DNA of 62,298 nt, from contig NZ_LR698973.1 in NCBI RefSeq assembly GCF_902381825.1, forward strand, positions 2,272,614 to 2,334,911, written 5' to 3'. Under the pieces are notes generated by a model. It ran no database searches. It was not told where the DNA came from and saw only the letters and a program-made list of their open reading frames with translations. Below are positions 32,183 to 41,732 of the stretch, one piece after another. Source of the stretch: Pseudocoprococcus catus (GTDB taxonomy: Bacteria; Bacillota; Clostridia; Lachnospirales; Lachnospiraceae). The position numbers were made by a program, and so were the translations under genes. Position 1 is the first letter of the stretch, and every line of letters begins with the position of its first letter.

Positions 32183-34261
32183 CTATTGGTCTTCTTCCTT
32201 TGGATTGGCCATGACAAAGCCGCAGGTTTCATTCATACATACAAGCTTATTGCCTTTATGCAAAAGAACACTTCCGCATTCCGGACACTTCTTATCCGAC
32301 GGACGCTGCCAGGTCATAAAATCACATTCAGGATTGCCCATACAGCCATAATAACGGCGGCCTTTCTTCGTCTTCTTAATGACGATATCCTTGCCGCACT
32401 TCGGACAGCTTACGCCGATTTTCTCGAAGTACGTCTTGGTATTTCTGCATTCAGGGAATCCCGGACATGCCAGGAACTTACCGTGAGGACCATACTTGAT
32501 GACCATCATACGACCGCACTGATCGCACTGGACATCTGAGACTTCATCTTCAATCTTAACCTCTTCCAACTCTTTTTCAGCCTTCTGAACTGCTTCATCC
32601 AGATCCGGATAGAAATTACGGATAACAGTCTTGTAATTCACAACGCCTTCACCGACTTTATCCAGTAAATACTCCAGATTGGCTGTAAAGTTCACATCCA
32701 CAATACTTGGGAAGGACTGTACCATCATTCGATTAACCACTTCACCTAATTCTGTAACATAGAGATTCTTGTTCTCCTTTGCCACATATCTTCGGGAAAT
32801 GATGGTTGTAATTGTTGGCGCATACGTACTTGGTCGGCCAATACCGAGTTCTTCCATTGTCTTGACAAGGGATGCCTCTGTGTAATGTGCCGGCGGCTGT
32901 GTAAAATGCTGTTTTGCGTCAAAATCCTTGAAACTCAGCTGACTGTCTTTATTGATCTTTCTGGCCAGCACATTGTTCTCAGCCTTTTCATCGTCCGGTT
33001 TATATACAGACATAAAACCTTCAAAAGCAAGTCTTGAAGTTGATACCGTAAACAAGTATCCTGCCGCTTCTATCTTGATGTTGGTTGTCTCGTAGACAGC
33101 CTCTTTCATACGGCTGGCAACAAAACGATTCCAAATAAGCTGATACAAACGGAACTGGTCTCTGCTGAGGGACTCCTTGACCTTGACCGGCAGCTGATCA
33201 AGATATGTCGGACGGATTGCTTCATGGGCATCCTGGATCTTCTTGCCAGACTCTGTGGTCTTAGGTGCAGCGGCGACATATTCCTGGCCATAATTCTCAG
33301 CAATGAAGTTTCTCGCGTTGCTGTCAGCTTCTTCTGAGATACGAATAGAATCTGTTCTCAGGTATGTGATCAGACCAACGGTTCCCAGTCCCTGAATATC
33401 GACACCTTCATACAGCTGCTGTGCGAGGCGCATCGTCTTCTGCGTTGAGAAATTCAGCTGCTTGGAAGCCTCCTGTTGTAAGGTACTTGTTGTAAACGGA
33501 ACAGGCGCTTTTCTTGTTCGTTCACCGGTTTTAATGTCCACGATCTGATACGCGGCATCCTTGAGTGCATCCATGATCGCATCCAGTTCTTTCTGAGAAT
33601 GGATCTCAATCTTCTCCTTTTTCTTGCCATAGAACTTGGCCGTCAGCGGCTTCTTTTCACCGCTGACATTTAAAACAGCGTCCAGTGACCAGTATTCCTT
33701 CGGAATAAAAGCATCAATCTCCTGTTCTCTGTCACAGATCAAACGAAGTGCAACTGATTGAACACGCCCCGCACTTAAACCGCGTTTAACCTTGCTCCAA
33801 AGAAGCGGGCTGATACGATAACCGACCATTCGGTCAAGCATTCTGCGCGCCTGCTGTGCATCCACCAGATCCATATCAATCTTACGAGGATTTTTAATAG
33901 CCATCTTAACCGCATTCTTTGTGATCTCATTGAATGTAATACGATTGGTATGTGCTTCATCCAGCTTCAATGCCGTTGCCAGATGCCATGATATTGCTTC
34001 TCCTTCACGGTCCGGGTCAGTTGCGAGATAAATCTTATCTGCCTTCTTGGCTTCTTTACGCAACATTGCCAATATATCCCCTTTACCCCTGATCGTGATA
34101 TATTTTGGTTCATAATCATCTTCAACATCGATACCCAGTCGGCTCTTCGGCAAGTCTCTTACGTGTCCGTTAGAGGCTACAACATGATAATTTGAACCCA
34201 AAAACTTATTAATTGTCTTCGCCTTGGCCGGGGATTCAACAATAACTAAATATTTAGCCAC
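32183..34261 (-). CDS. topA: DNA topoisomerase I
   Basis: A 692-residue type IA topoisomerase that relaxes negative supercoils. It has the TOPRIM domain at the start (YLVIVESPAKAKTINKF, then TDPDREGEAISWHL), the catalytic tyrosine near residue 300 (GLITYLRTDS), and three C-terminal zinc ribbons with paired cysteines (CDQCG.., CPKCG.., CPECG..). I start at the GTG at 34261: GGAGG is 8 bases upstream and VAKYLVIVES matches the family N-terminus, while the ATG at 34276 lacks a ribosome site. It lies 17 bp after dprA, the usual dprA-topA-codY order. Confidence 0.95.
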   Translation of the reverse strand: MAKYLVIVESPAKAKTINKFLGSNYHVVASNGHVRDLPKSRLGIDVEDDYEPKYITIRGKGDILAMLRKEAKKADKIYLATDPDREGEAISWHLATALKLDEAHTNRITFNEITKNAVKMAIKNPRKIDMDLVDAQQARRMLDRMVGYRISPLLWSKVKRGLSAGRVQSVALRLICDREQEIDAFIPKEYWSLDAVLNVSGEKKPLTAKFYGKKKEKIEIHSQKELDAIMDALKDAAYQIVDIKTGERTRKAPVPFTTSTLQQEASKQLNFSTQKTMRLAQQLYEGVDIQGLGTVGLITYLRTDSIRISEEADSNARNFIAENYGQEYVAAAPKTTESGKKIQDAHEAIRPTYLDQLPVKVKESLSRDQFRLYQLIWNRFVASRMKEAVYETTNIKIEAAGYLFTVSTSRLAFEGFMSVYKPDDEKAENNVLARKINKDSQLSFKDFDAKQHFTQPPAHYTEASLVKTMEELGIGRPSTYAPTITTIISRRYVAKENKNLYVTELGEVVNRMMVQSFPSIVDVNFTANLEYLLDKVGEGVVNYKTVIRNFYPDLDEAVQKAEKELEEVKIEDEVSDVQCDQCGRMMVIKYGPHGKFLACPGFPECRNTKTYFEKIGVSCPKCGKDIVIKKTKKGRRYYGCMGNPECDFMTWQRPSDKKCPECGSVLLHKGNKLVCMNETCGFVMANPKEEDQ

Positions 34262-34278
34262 AGCCTTTTCCTCCACAT

Positions 34279-35358
34279 CTATATACTTAACACATATTGA
34301 TTTTTTCCTACTCTGTGTATAATTCCCTTCAATTCCATCCTAACCAGACAGTGAATGATACACTGCACATCCATACCGGTCAGCGCAGCAATCTCATCCG
34401 CACTTCTGGGAACTAAACATATGCTAGCATACACTACTTTTTCAGAATTATCAAGCGTAATATTATTTTTTTTATATTCCCTGGCCAGAATGCCGAATTC
34501 TTCAAGAATGTCCGATGGCTGCATCACCAGCTTGGCCCCAGCCCGAATCAGCTGGTTACATCCTTCACTTAAAGCATCATCTATCCTACCCGGAACAGCA
34601 AAAATATCCTTGCCCAGATCCAAACCATGTTCAACGGTAGTCAGAGTTCCGCTCTTCTGCTTGGCTTCTGTGACTACAATCCCCTTTGCCAATGCAGCAA
34701 TCAGACGATTCCTTCTCGGAAAATGATACCCCTCCGGTTTTGTCCCCGGAGGAAATTCAGAAAGAATCCCGCCGTTTCTGCTGATCTCCGTATAGAGATC
34801 AATATTCTCCCGTGGATAACAGACATCAACACCGCATCCAAGAACAGCAAAGGTACGTCCGCCTTCTTCCAGTGCGCCCCAATGAGCAGCGCTGTCACTG
34901 CCCCTGGCCATTCCACTGACAACAGTCAGACCGGAAGTAGCGATACCGCGTGCGAGCATCCTGCTGACCTGTCGGCCGTAACTGCTGCATTGTCTGGCTC
35001 CGATCAGTGCGATCATCCACTCTTTCGGGGCTGGTATGCTTCCAAGAAAATATAAAACAATGGGCGGATCATGAAGTGATTTCAACATATCAGGATAATG
35101 TGTATCCACAATGGAAAGGCATTGAATGCCCTTTTCCTTCATCTGTGCATAGGCACGGCAGATTCTGTCCCTGTTTCTACTATATATAATACTCTGAAGC
35201 TGTTTTTCACTCACAATATGACGACCGGCGATTGTTTTCTTATCAGCTTCATATAATACTCGGATATCTCCGCCGAAAGCATTTAACAACTTAAGCGCTG
35301 TTACGTTCCCAATACCGGGAATTGTTCCAAGCCAGAGCCAGTATTCATCCTTTTCCAT
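34279..35358 (-). CDS. dprA: DNA-processing protein DprA
   Basis: A protein of about 359 residues that loads RecA on incoming single-stranded DNA during transformation. It has a SAM/helix-hairpin-helix start (GTIPGIGNVTALKLLNAFGG), the Rossmann-like core with GARQCSSYGRQVSRMLARGI and VVSGMARGSDSAAHWGAL, the phosphate-binding IVTEAKQKSGTLTT segment, and a C-terminal winged helix. I prefer the ATG at 35358, which overlaps the comM stop by 14 bases; the open frame extends to 35409. Together with comM it suggests past or present competence. Confidence 0.93.
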   Translation of the reverse strand: MEKDEYWLWLGTIPGIGNVTALKLLNAFGGDIRVLYEADKKTIAGRHIVSEKQLQSIIYSRNRDRICRAYAQMKEKGIQCLSIVDTHYPDMLKSLHDPPIVLYFLGSIPAPKEWMIALIGARQCSSYGRQVSRMLARGIATSGLTVVSGMARGSDSAAHWGALEEGGRTFAVLGCGVDVCYPRENIDLYTEISRNGGILSEFPPGTKPEGYHFPRRNRLIAALAKGIVVTEAKQKSGTLTTVEHGLDLGKDIFAVPGRIDDALSEGCNQLIRAGAKLVMQPSDILEEFGILAREYKKNNITLDNSEKVVYASICLVPRSADEIAALTGMDVQCIIHCLVRMELKGIIHRVGKNQYVLSI

Positions 35359-36902
35359 TGCCGCTTCCCCAATACCTCCCATCCAAACACTTATAGAACA
35401 CTGCTTCACTTATATCATCTGTCGTAATCCTCAAATGTCCCGATAGATCTGCAATGGTCCGTGCAACCTTCAAAATCTTATGGTATGTCCGTGCACTCAG
35501 ATCATACTGTTCATAAATACTCTTCATTAACATCCGTTCTTCTGCTTCAAGCGCACAATATCTCTCCACATCCCTGTCATGCAGCTGTGAATTATATCTA
35601 TAAACGGTTCCGCTGTAACGTGCATCCTGCATGGCCCGGGCTTGTTCCACCCGCTTCAGAATCTGAGCTGAACGCTCTTCAGCTGACGCAGCTTCCTGTA
35701 AAGACTCAATTCTGGCCGGAAGCACCTCTATATTCAAATCGATCCGATCCATCAGTGGTTGGCTGATTCTGCCAATATAACGTCTGATCTGTAAAGGTGT
35801 ACAATGGCACTTCCGTACGTCAGGGATAATAGCCGCATCGGCATGGATTAATCGCTGCCACCAGCATAAATCCTGCTGGAAACACACACATCGCCTGCAA
35901 ACGATTGATCATTATATGGCCGGTCTCTATGGGCTGACGCATTACTTCCATGGCTGCGGAACTAAATTCTGTTAATTCATCCAAAAACAGTACACCCCTG
36001 TGAGCCAGGCTGATCTCCCCAGGCTTTGGCAATCTGCCGCCTCCAGCCAATGCCACATCAGAAGCCGTATGGTGCGGACTTCTGAAAGGCCGTGTCGTGA
36101 TCAATCCCTCTGCAGGCTTCAGCAATCCTGCAGCACTGTAAATTTCAGACACTTCCAGACATTCTTCCCATGTCATCTTCGGCAAAATTGTCGGCAGGCG
36201 TCTTGCAGCCATGGACTTTCCTGCTCCGGGAGGCCCGATCAGCATCGTATGATGCATCCCTGCAGCAGCAATCTCAAGTCCTCGCTTCATCGTGTGCTGC
36301 CCGCAAATGTCACTGAAATCCAGCTGTGATATCTGCCCTTCTGATCGTTCAAGCAAAGTATCCCTGTCGATATATGCCGGCTCAATAACCAGACGTCCAT
36401 CCAGGAAGCCAATGAGTTCCTGTAATGTATGTACACCATAGACCTCTATATCATCAACAGCTGCCCCTTCAAAGGCATTCATTGCAGGTACAATACACTT
36501 AGTCATCCCCATCCTCTTCGCCATCAAAACAACAGATAAAACACCATTAACAGGGCGCACACTGCCGTCCAGACTCAATTCACCGATCAATACGGTATGT
36601 TCCAGACTTTCCGGCATAATAAAGCCATAAGCACACAAAACAGCCGATGCAATGGCTAGATCACAAATCGTTCCCGACTTGCGTACATCTGCCGGTGAAA
36701 GATTCACAATGATACGTCTCGGTTCCAATTTGAAACCGGCATTCCGAATAGCTGTTCTAACACGCTCCTTCGCCTCCTTCACCTCTGCTGATAAATAGCC
36801 TACCATCTCAAAATAAGGCAGTCCGCCGCTGACATCTGCCTCAACAGTGATCATATCACTTCTCATTCCCAGCAGGACTGCACTGATTGTCTTACTAAAC
36901 AT
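35345..36902 (-). pseudogene. comM: ComM/YifB Mg-chelatase-like AAA+ helicase, frameshifted
   Basis: Two frames give a full-length YifB/ComM protein of about 510 residues. The first (36902-35820) has the N-terminal Lon-substrate-like domain, Walker [16 protein letters not shown], Walker [11 protein letters not shown] and ends at NPCRCGYYP followed by TGA. The second continues with RKCHCTPLQIRRYIGRISQP and the C-terminal Mg_chelatase domain. The shift lies near 35825, where a run of three C seems to have one base too many. ComM promotes branch migration during transformation. A real one-base insertion would abolish the AAA+ sensor region; an assembly error is also possible. Confidence 0.88.
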
Positions 36903-37013
36903 TTCTGCACCTTTCCTGCAGCAAATACTTCAATCCCCTGACTCACATTATATCTGACAGACAAAAACGTCGCAATTATCATTCATCGACAGTTTTCACA
37001 ATATACTTTGAGC

Positions 37014-37060
37014 TTTGTCGACAAATGACAGGTGATTTATCGGATAAAGTCTGGTATAAT
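37014..37060 (+). promoter_or_regulatory. Promoter of dtd with upstream palindrome
   Basis: An extended -10 TGGTATAAT (37052-37060) lies 63 bases before the dtd start; the -35 region (GTGATT) is weak. Upstream is a perfect palindrome TTTGTCGACAAA (37014-37025), which contains a Spo0A-box-like TGTCGA core and could be an operator. Confidence 0.5.
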
Positions 37061-37122
37061 GTCATCATACATTCATTTTCAGTTTTTACTGATAGGAAAA
37101 GACATTTATTGGAGGTTTGTTT

Positions 37123-37572
37123 ATGCGAGCAGTTATACAGCGCGTATCCCGCGCAAGTGTTGATGTTGATAATGAGACCATCGGAAGCATAGAAAGAGGC
37201 TTTCTTGTTCTTCTCGGTGTTGCTGATGATGATACGGAAGAAGACATGGCGTATCTTGTGAAGAAGATTACTCAGATGCGAATATTTGAAGATGAAGCAG
37301 GCAAGATGAATCTTTCTTTAAGGGATGTCGGCGGTGAGCTCCTGATTATTTCCCAATTCACACTGTTTGCCAGCACGAAGAAAGGCAACCGTCCGAGCTT
37401 TACAGAAGCCGGTGCTCCTGATTTTTCCAAGGATATGTATCTGAAGTTTATTGCAGCCTGCCGTGATTGCGGCATACATACAGAAGAAGGAGAATTCGGC
37501 GCTCATATGATGGTTTCACTGGTGAACGACGGTCCTGTGACGATTGCGATTGACAGCAAGCAGAGACATTGA
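37123..37572 (+). CDS. dtd: D-aminoacyl-tRNA deacylase
   Basis: A 149-residue enzyme that hydrolyses D-amino acids mischarged on tRNA. Family signatures are [16 protein letters not shown] at the start, the SQFTL motif (about 77-81, catalytic Ser/Gln/Thr region) and NDGPVTI near the C-terminus (the GP cis-dipeptide that gives chiral selectivity). GGAGG lies 7 bases before the ATG at 37123; a TTG two codons upstream is too near that site. It is transcribed alone from its own promoter, divergent from the comM-dprA-topA-codY series. Confidence 0.96.
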   Translation: MRAVIQRVSRASVDVDNETIGSIERGFLVLLGVADDDTEEDMAYLVKKITQMRIFEDEAGKMNLSLRDVGGELLIISQFTLFASTKKGNRPSFTEAGAPDFSKDMYLKFIAACRDCGIHTEEGEFGAHMMVSLVNDGPVTIAIDSKQRH

Positions 37573-37648
37573 TTCACAGCATCACTGTTATACATATGAT
37601 GAACCCAGCGTCTTTGAACCATTATGCATAAGCAGCAGGAAGACATCC

Positions 37649-38284
37649 TTATTCGAGGATGCCTTCAATTTCTATTACTTTTTGATAAATTGCCTCTGCC
37701 AGCAATCGATGACTCTCAGGATCCATATGTTCCTGATCGGCTGCACTTGGCTTTGCATATGCAGCCGCATTAAGAAATGCAATATTTTCTTTTTCTGCAA
37801 TCTGACGATAAACTTTTGCCAGATGCTTTGAGACAGTGACAGACTTCTCCGAGAACTCCGGATCATATCCCGGTTTCCATACTTTCTCTCCCAGCCAGAT
37901 GGGCGATATGAGCAGAATTTTACTGTCAGATGCACCCCCTCGTATTTGCCCGACAATTTTTTCAATACCTTTTCCAATCATTTCCGCTGACGCTCCATAG
38001 GCTGCCTTGCAGTCATTGGTTCCCAGCATAACGATGATCAGATCTGCGTGCTGATGTGTTTCAAGCAAAGCCGGGAGCATACGGGAGCCATTTCGATTGT
38101 CCCGCAGCGGATCCTCGAAGATAGTTGTCCGTCCGCACAGTCCTTCCTCTTCAATATGATATTTGCCATAGCCCAGCTTTTCATTCAACAAGCTGGTCCA
38201 TCGTACACCCCAGGGATATCTCTCCCCGTTTTCGGGAATATACCCATATGTATTAGAATCTCCAAAACACACAATCTGCTTCAT
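37649..38284 (-). CDS. SGNH/GDSL-family hydrolase
   Basis: A 211-residue cytoplasmic esterase-like protein. Block I is CFGDSNTYGY (catalytic Ser about residue 9), the oxyanion-hole block is MLGTNDCK (about 77-84) and the late Asp/His pair lies in HMDPESHRLLAEAIY. These enzymes cleave esters, often acetyl groups on sugars; the resemblance to arylesterase/acyl-CoA thioesterase-type SGNH proteins does not settle the substrate. I start at the ATG at 38284 (AGGTGAG upstream); the open frame extends further but the added residues look non-coding. It stands alone, convergent with dtd. Confidence 0.85.
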   Translation of the reverse strand: MKQIVCFGDSNTYGYIPENGERYPWGVRWTSLLNEKLGYGKYHIEEEGLCGRTTIFEDPLRDNRNGSRMLPALLETHQHADLIIVMLGTNDCKAAYGASAEMIGKGIEKIVGQIRGGASDSKILLISPIWLGEKVWKPGYDPEFSEKSVTVSKHLAKVYRQIAEKENIAFLNAAAYAKPSAADQEHMDPESHRLLAEAIYQKVIEIEGILE

Positions 38285-38403
38285 ATCTATCTCACCTCTT
38301 GCCTTTATCACTAAATCGTACGTGTCATTTCTCCTTGGATATGCATTAATCATACTATCCAGATATGATATAGTCAAATAGATATTTTTTATAACCTGCT
38401 ATC

Positions 38404-38438
38404 ATTAAAAGCGGGCCCTGAATTTCAAGACCCGCTTT
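38404..38438 (-). terminator. Terminator of the CitMHS-AtuA operon
   Basis: On the minus strand AAAGCGGG pairs with CCCGCTTT across a 15-base loop, followed by a short T-run, 26 bp past the last gene of the operon. Confidence 0.75.
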
Positions 38439-38463
38439 AAATGTGTGATTACATTGAACTGTA

Positions 38464-38763
38464 CTAAATTTCCATCTCCATTAAGGCCATGCCTAATGCT
38501 TTACCATGTTTATCAATGGCCAGTGAACGTGTAACACCACCGCCAAGTGTCTTATCAAGCACAAAATTCATAGCGCAGAGGCTGTCAATATCATAGCGAA
38601 CAACTTCACCTTTGCAGATTTCACCAAAATATGCTTTTACAACTTCCGGTGTTACCTTTTCTTTCAGCATTTCATAATCTTCTTTTTTGTATGGGATTAA
38701 TGAAATGTTTGAAATATCACCTTTATCACCTGTTCTTGAATGTGCAATTTCTTTTAATTTCAT
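38464..38763 (-). CDS. AtuA-like ferredoxin-fold small subunit
   Basis: A 99-residue protein matching the C-terminal domain of AtuA-type proteins: it begins KLKEIAHSRTGDKGDISNIS, a strongly conserved loop, and ends with the GGGVTRSLAIDKHGKALGMA segment. In many organisms this domain is fused to the larger AtuA protein; here it is a separate gene 5 bp downstream of it, so the two probably form one enzyme complex. AGGAGG precedes the ATG by 10 bases. The reaction is not known. Confidence 0.85.
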   Translation of the reverse strand: MKLKEIAHSRTGDKGDISNISLIPYKKEDYEMLKEKVTPEVVKAYFGEICKGEVVRYDIDSLCAMNFVLDKTLGGGVTRSLAIDKHGKALGMALMEMEI

Positions 38764-38768
38764 AATAA

Positions 38769-40121
38769 TTAAACCTCCTTATATCCTACTTCAATCTTGA
38801 TAATATCTCTAGGTACAAATATTGAACAAATTGATACGATTTCTGAAACTTTCTTTGTTGCGCCGGCACCGCCTGCTGGACCGTTTGTATAAAGTGCTTC
38901 TACTTCATTTGCGATTAATGTTGCATTTGCTTTATCTTTTGTTCTGCCGCTGACACGGAGTCTGATTTCAGGGAATACATCCGGTGCATACTGGTCAGAG
39001 ATCTCTGATTTATAAAGAGAATTATAACCGATATAGTCAATACGGAACTCTTCCATTTCAACGCCAACCAGTTTCAGACGCTTTTCTACAATATCCGCAG
39101 CCAGCTTTGCACGATTCATACAGTTCATACCACCGTAGCTGATCTCGCCTTCACCAATAAAGCAGTCTTTATAACCAACACTGACTTTTAATGTCTCAGG
39201 TTTGCCATGGGAAGTTGCATGGGCAGCTTCAACTCTGTCTTTGCCTACCTGTGTAAATGTGACATGTGAAAAGTCTGCAACTGTATCCGGTGTCAGATAT
39301 TTCTCAGGGTTATGAATTTCATAGATCATCTGCTCTTTGCATGTATCCTCACATACCAGACCGCCGGATCCTTCAACCTTTGTCACAACAAATTTACCTG
39401 TTTCATCGATTTCAATAAGCGGGAATCCCAGTCTGTCAAGATCAGGCACATCTTTATAACCAGGATCTGCATAATAGCCGCCGGTTACCTGACCCGCACA
39501 CTCCAGAAGGTGGCCGACTAATGTAGCCTGTCCCATCTTATCTGCATCATCTTTAATATTCCAGCCAAATTCATGTACAAGTGGTCCAATGGATAAGGCC
39601 GGGTCAGATACACGACCGGTGATAACGATATCAGCACCATTTTCAAGGGCTTCAATAATACCTTCTGCACCAAGATAAACATTGGTAGAAAGAATAGATT
39701 CTTTTATATCCCCCAGTTTGCAGTCCAATTCAAGGACATCATTATCATAATATTTTTCAATCTGAGGTGTAATATCATCACCTGTTACATAAGCGATTTT
39801 TAATCCGCTGACGCCCAGTTCTTTTGCAATTTCGGCTGTCTTCTCAGCAGCAGCTACCGGATTGGCTGCACCCATGTTTGTGATAACTTTGATATGATTA
39901 TCTTTGGCGAGCTTAAGGATCTTTCTCATTCTTGCTTCAAGAAGCTGATTGTAGCCTTTTGTCGGGTCTTTCATCTTATCCTGCTGACCAATGGCAATTG
40001 TTCTTTCAGCCAGGCATTCAAAGATAATATAATCCAGATTTCCTTTTTCCATTAATTCTACTGCAGGTTCAATACGGTCTCCTGCATAACCTGCGCCACT
40101 TCCGATTCTGATTTTTTTCAT
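38769..40121 (-). CDS. AtuA-family (DUF1446) protein
   Basis: A 450-residue protein of the acyclic terpene utilisation AtuA family. Signature stretches are IGSGAGYAGDRIEPAVELME at the start, NMGAANPVAAAEKTAEIA (about 91-108), GADIVITGRVSDPALSIGPL (about 158-177) and the TNGPAGGAGA motif near the C-terminus. Proteins of this family occur in pathways for branched or unusual carboxylic acids, but no reaction is firmly assigned. It is the middle gene of an operon with a CitMHS transporter and the small AtuA-like subunit, under a sigma-54 activator. The operon suggests uptake and breakdown of an organic acid. Confidence 0.85.
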   Translation of the reverse strand: MKKIRIGSGAGYAGDRIEPAVELMEKGNLDYIIFECLAERTIAIGQQDKMKDPTKGYNQLLEARMRKILKLAKDNHIKVITNMGAANPVAAAEKTAEIAKELGVSGLKIAYVTGDDITPQIEKYYDNDVLELDCKLGDIKESILSTNVYLGAEGIIEALENGADIVITGRVSDPALSIGPLVHEFGWNIKDDADKMGQATLVGHLLECAGQVTGGYYADPGYKDVPDLDRLGFPLIEIDETGKFVVTKVEGSGGLVCEDTCKEQMIYEIHNPEKYLTPDTVADFSHVTFTQVGKDRVEAAHATSHGKPETLKVSVGYKDCFIGEGEISYGGMNCMNRAKLAADIVEKRLKLVGVEMEEFRIDYIGYNSLYKSEISDQYAPDVFPEIRLRVSGRTKDKANATLIANEVEALYTNGPAGGAGATKKVSEIVSICSIFVPRDIIKIEVGYKEV

Positions 40122-40192
40122 AATAAGGTCACTCCTTTTTATTCTGTCATAACTTTGCTTAAAACAAGCACTTTAAATACTTTACGTTATAA

Positions 40193-41527
40193 TTAAATTG
40201 AAATTGAACCAACGATTACTGCTACAATCAGCATGACGAGTGTTGTCATAAATGCAAATGGAATCGTATGTTTCTGATGTTCACCAAGATCAATGCCTGA
40301 AAGACCTGTCAGCAGGAATGTTGCACCAGTCAATGGGCTTACAGGGAAACCTGTTGTCATCTGACCGATAATAGATGCACGTGCAATCATGATTGGATTC
40401 ACACCCATCTGTTCAACAGCAGATGCAAGAACCGGCATAACACCATAGTAGTAGGAATCCGGATCAAACAACAGACTGGCTGGCATTGAAATGATACCTA
40501 CAAGTACCGGCATCAACTGTCCAACTGAAGCAGGAATAATCTTGACAATCGCTTCTGCCATTGCTGTCAGCATACCTGAATTCTGCATAATACCGATAAA
40601 AGAACCGGCTGCAAAAAGCATACTTGCCATCATTAAAGCAGATTTTGCATGCGCGTCCACACGTTCAGACTGCATTTTTTTATCAGGATAATTGACAAGC
40701 AATGCAATCGCTGTTGCAATCATAAATACCGCTGCCGGAGGCAGAATAGATTTGATCAATACGACAACCGCAATAATAATCAAAGCAATATTAAAGATGA
40801 AAAGATGCGGACGCTTTAATTCATCAGCTTCTGTCGCTTCATGATGCGAATCATCCAATTGAACCGCATCAAGAGCAGCGCCCAGACGCTTTTTCTCAGA
40901 TTTGCCAAGAAATACTGCGACACCAAGTACAAATGCAAGGCCACAAATCATAGGAATAACCATCGGAGTAAATAATTCCTCGATGTTAGATGACATTGCT
41001 GTAATGGCACGAATTGTCGGGCCGCCCCAAGGCAGCATATTCATAACACCGGCTCCCAGTGCAACCAGTGTTGCCAGTGTTGTTTTTCTCATTCCCAGTT
41101 TCTCATAAAGCGGCAGCATGGCTGGAATAGCAATCAGGAATGTTACTGCGCCGGAACCATCCAAATGAACGAGACAAGCTAAAATGACTGTACCAATGCA
41201 GATCTTGACAGGATCTTTTCCGACTACCTGAAGAATTTTTTTGATGATCGGATCAAAAGTTCCTGCATCCGTCAGAATGCCGAAGAATAAAATTGCAAAG
41301 ATAAACATAACGCCTGTCGGAGCGATGCTCTTTAAACCGGCTGTAATAAATTCGCCCATGGTCTTGACGGTAAACACACCTTCCTCAAGAACAATATTGC
41401 CGGTAAATCCTGCAACAAGGCATCCAATGATTGGTACAATGATCAATGCCAGTAATGTTTGTAACTTTTTTGTCATAATGAGTACAAGCATGATGACAAT
41501 GGTAAGTACGCCAATGAGTGCTAACAT
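40193..41527 (-). CDS. CitMHS-family organic acid transporter
   Basis: A 444-residue membrane protein with about 11-12 hydrophobic helices, matching CitMHS carriers that import citrate or similar acids as metal complexes or with protons. Typical parts are MPASLLFDPDSYYYGVMPVL (late re-entrant region) and GFPVSPLTGATFLLTGLSG. I start at the ATG at 41527 (GGAGGG 7 bases upstream, then MLALIGVLTIVIML); the frame is open to 41581, but that stretch lies in the leader. It is the first gene of the sigma-54-controlled operon, so its substrate is probably the inducer or its precursor. Confidence 0.87.
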   Translation of the reverse strand: MLALIGVLTIVIMLVLIMTKKLQTLLALIIVPIIGCLVAGFTGNIVLEEGVFTVKTMGEFITAGLKSIAPTGVMFIFAILFFGILTDAGTFDPIIKKILQVVGKDPVKICIGTVILACLVHLDGSGAVTFLIAIPAMLPLYEKLGMRKTTLATLVALGAGVMNMLPWGGPTIRAITAMSSNIEELFTPMVIPMICGLAFVLGVAVFLGKSEKKRLGAALDAVQLDDSHHEATEADELKRPHLFIFNIALIIIAVVVLIKSILPPAAVFMIATAIALLVNYPDKKMQSERVDAHAKSALMMASMLFAAGSFIGIMQNSGMLTAMAEAIVKIIPASVGQLMPVLVGIISMPASLLFDPDSYYYGVMPVLASAVEQMGVNPIMIARASIIGQMTTGFPVSPLTGATFLLTGLSGIDLGEHQKHTIPFAFMTTLVMLIVAVIVGSISI

Positions 41528-41607
41528 GAAATTTCCCTCCCGTGAATTCATTTGTTTTTTGTTATTTAAGCAGTTGGCCATTTGCTTTTTTCTTACACTT
41601 TAATATA

Positions 41608-41625
41608 TAGCAAGATGCGTGCCAA
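41608..41625 (-). promoter_or_regulatory. Sigma-54 (-24/-12) promoter of the CitMHS-AtuA operon
   Basis: On the minus strand TTGGCACGCATCTTGCTA matches the TGGCAC-N5-TTGC consensus exactly, with GG (41623-41622) and GC (41611-41610) at the required spacing. Transcription should begin near 41598, 71 bases before the CitMHS start. The adjacent gene encodes a sigma-54 activator. Confidence 0.85.
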
Positions 41626-41675
41626 CTTTATTTTGCACTATTTAGGCCATTTTACGTTATTTTTCTATCAAAAAA

Positions 41676-41722
41676 TTCCAGATATTTGGAATTTAGCATG
41701 GAATAATTCTAAATATCTGGAA
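41676..41722 (-). promoter_or_regulatory. Paired palindromes, candidate enhancer sites for the activator
   Basis: TTCCAGATATTTGGAA (41676-41691) and TTCTAAATATCTGGAA (41707-41722) are each near-palindromic and are inverted copies of one another (one mismatch in 16). Their centres are 31 bp apart, three DNA turns, and lie about 60 and 91 bp upstream of the -24 element. This is the expected layout for upstream activator sites of an enhancer-binding protein. Confidence 0.75.
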
Positions 41723-41732
41723 TTTTCAACAA

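Noticed and set aside
35345..36902. Programmed frameshift in comM
   Set aside because: No slippery heptamer with a downstream structure is evident; a simple extra C in a CCC run explains the break.
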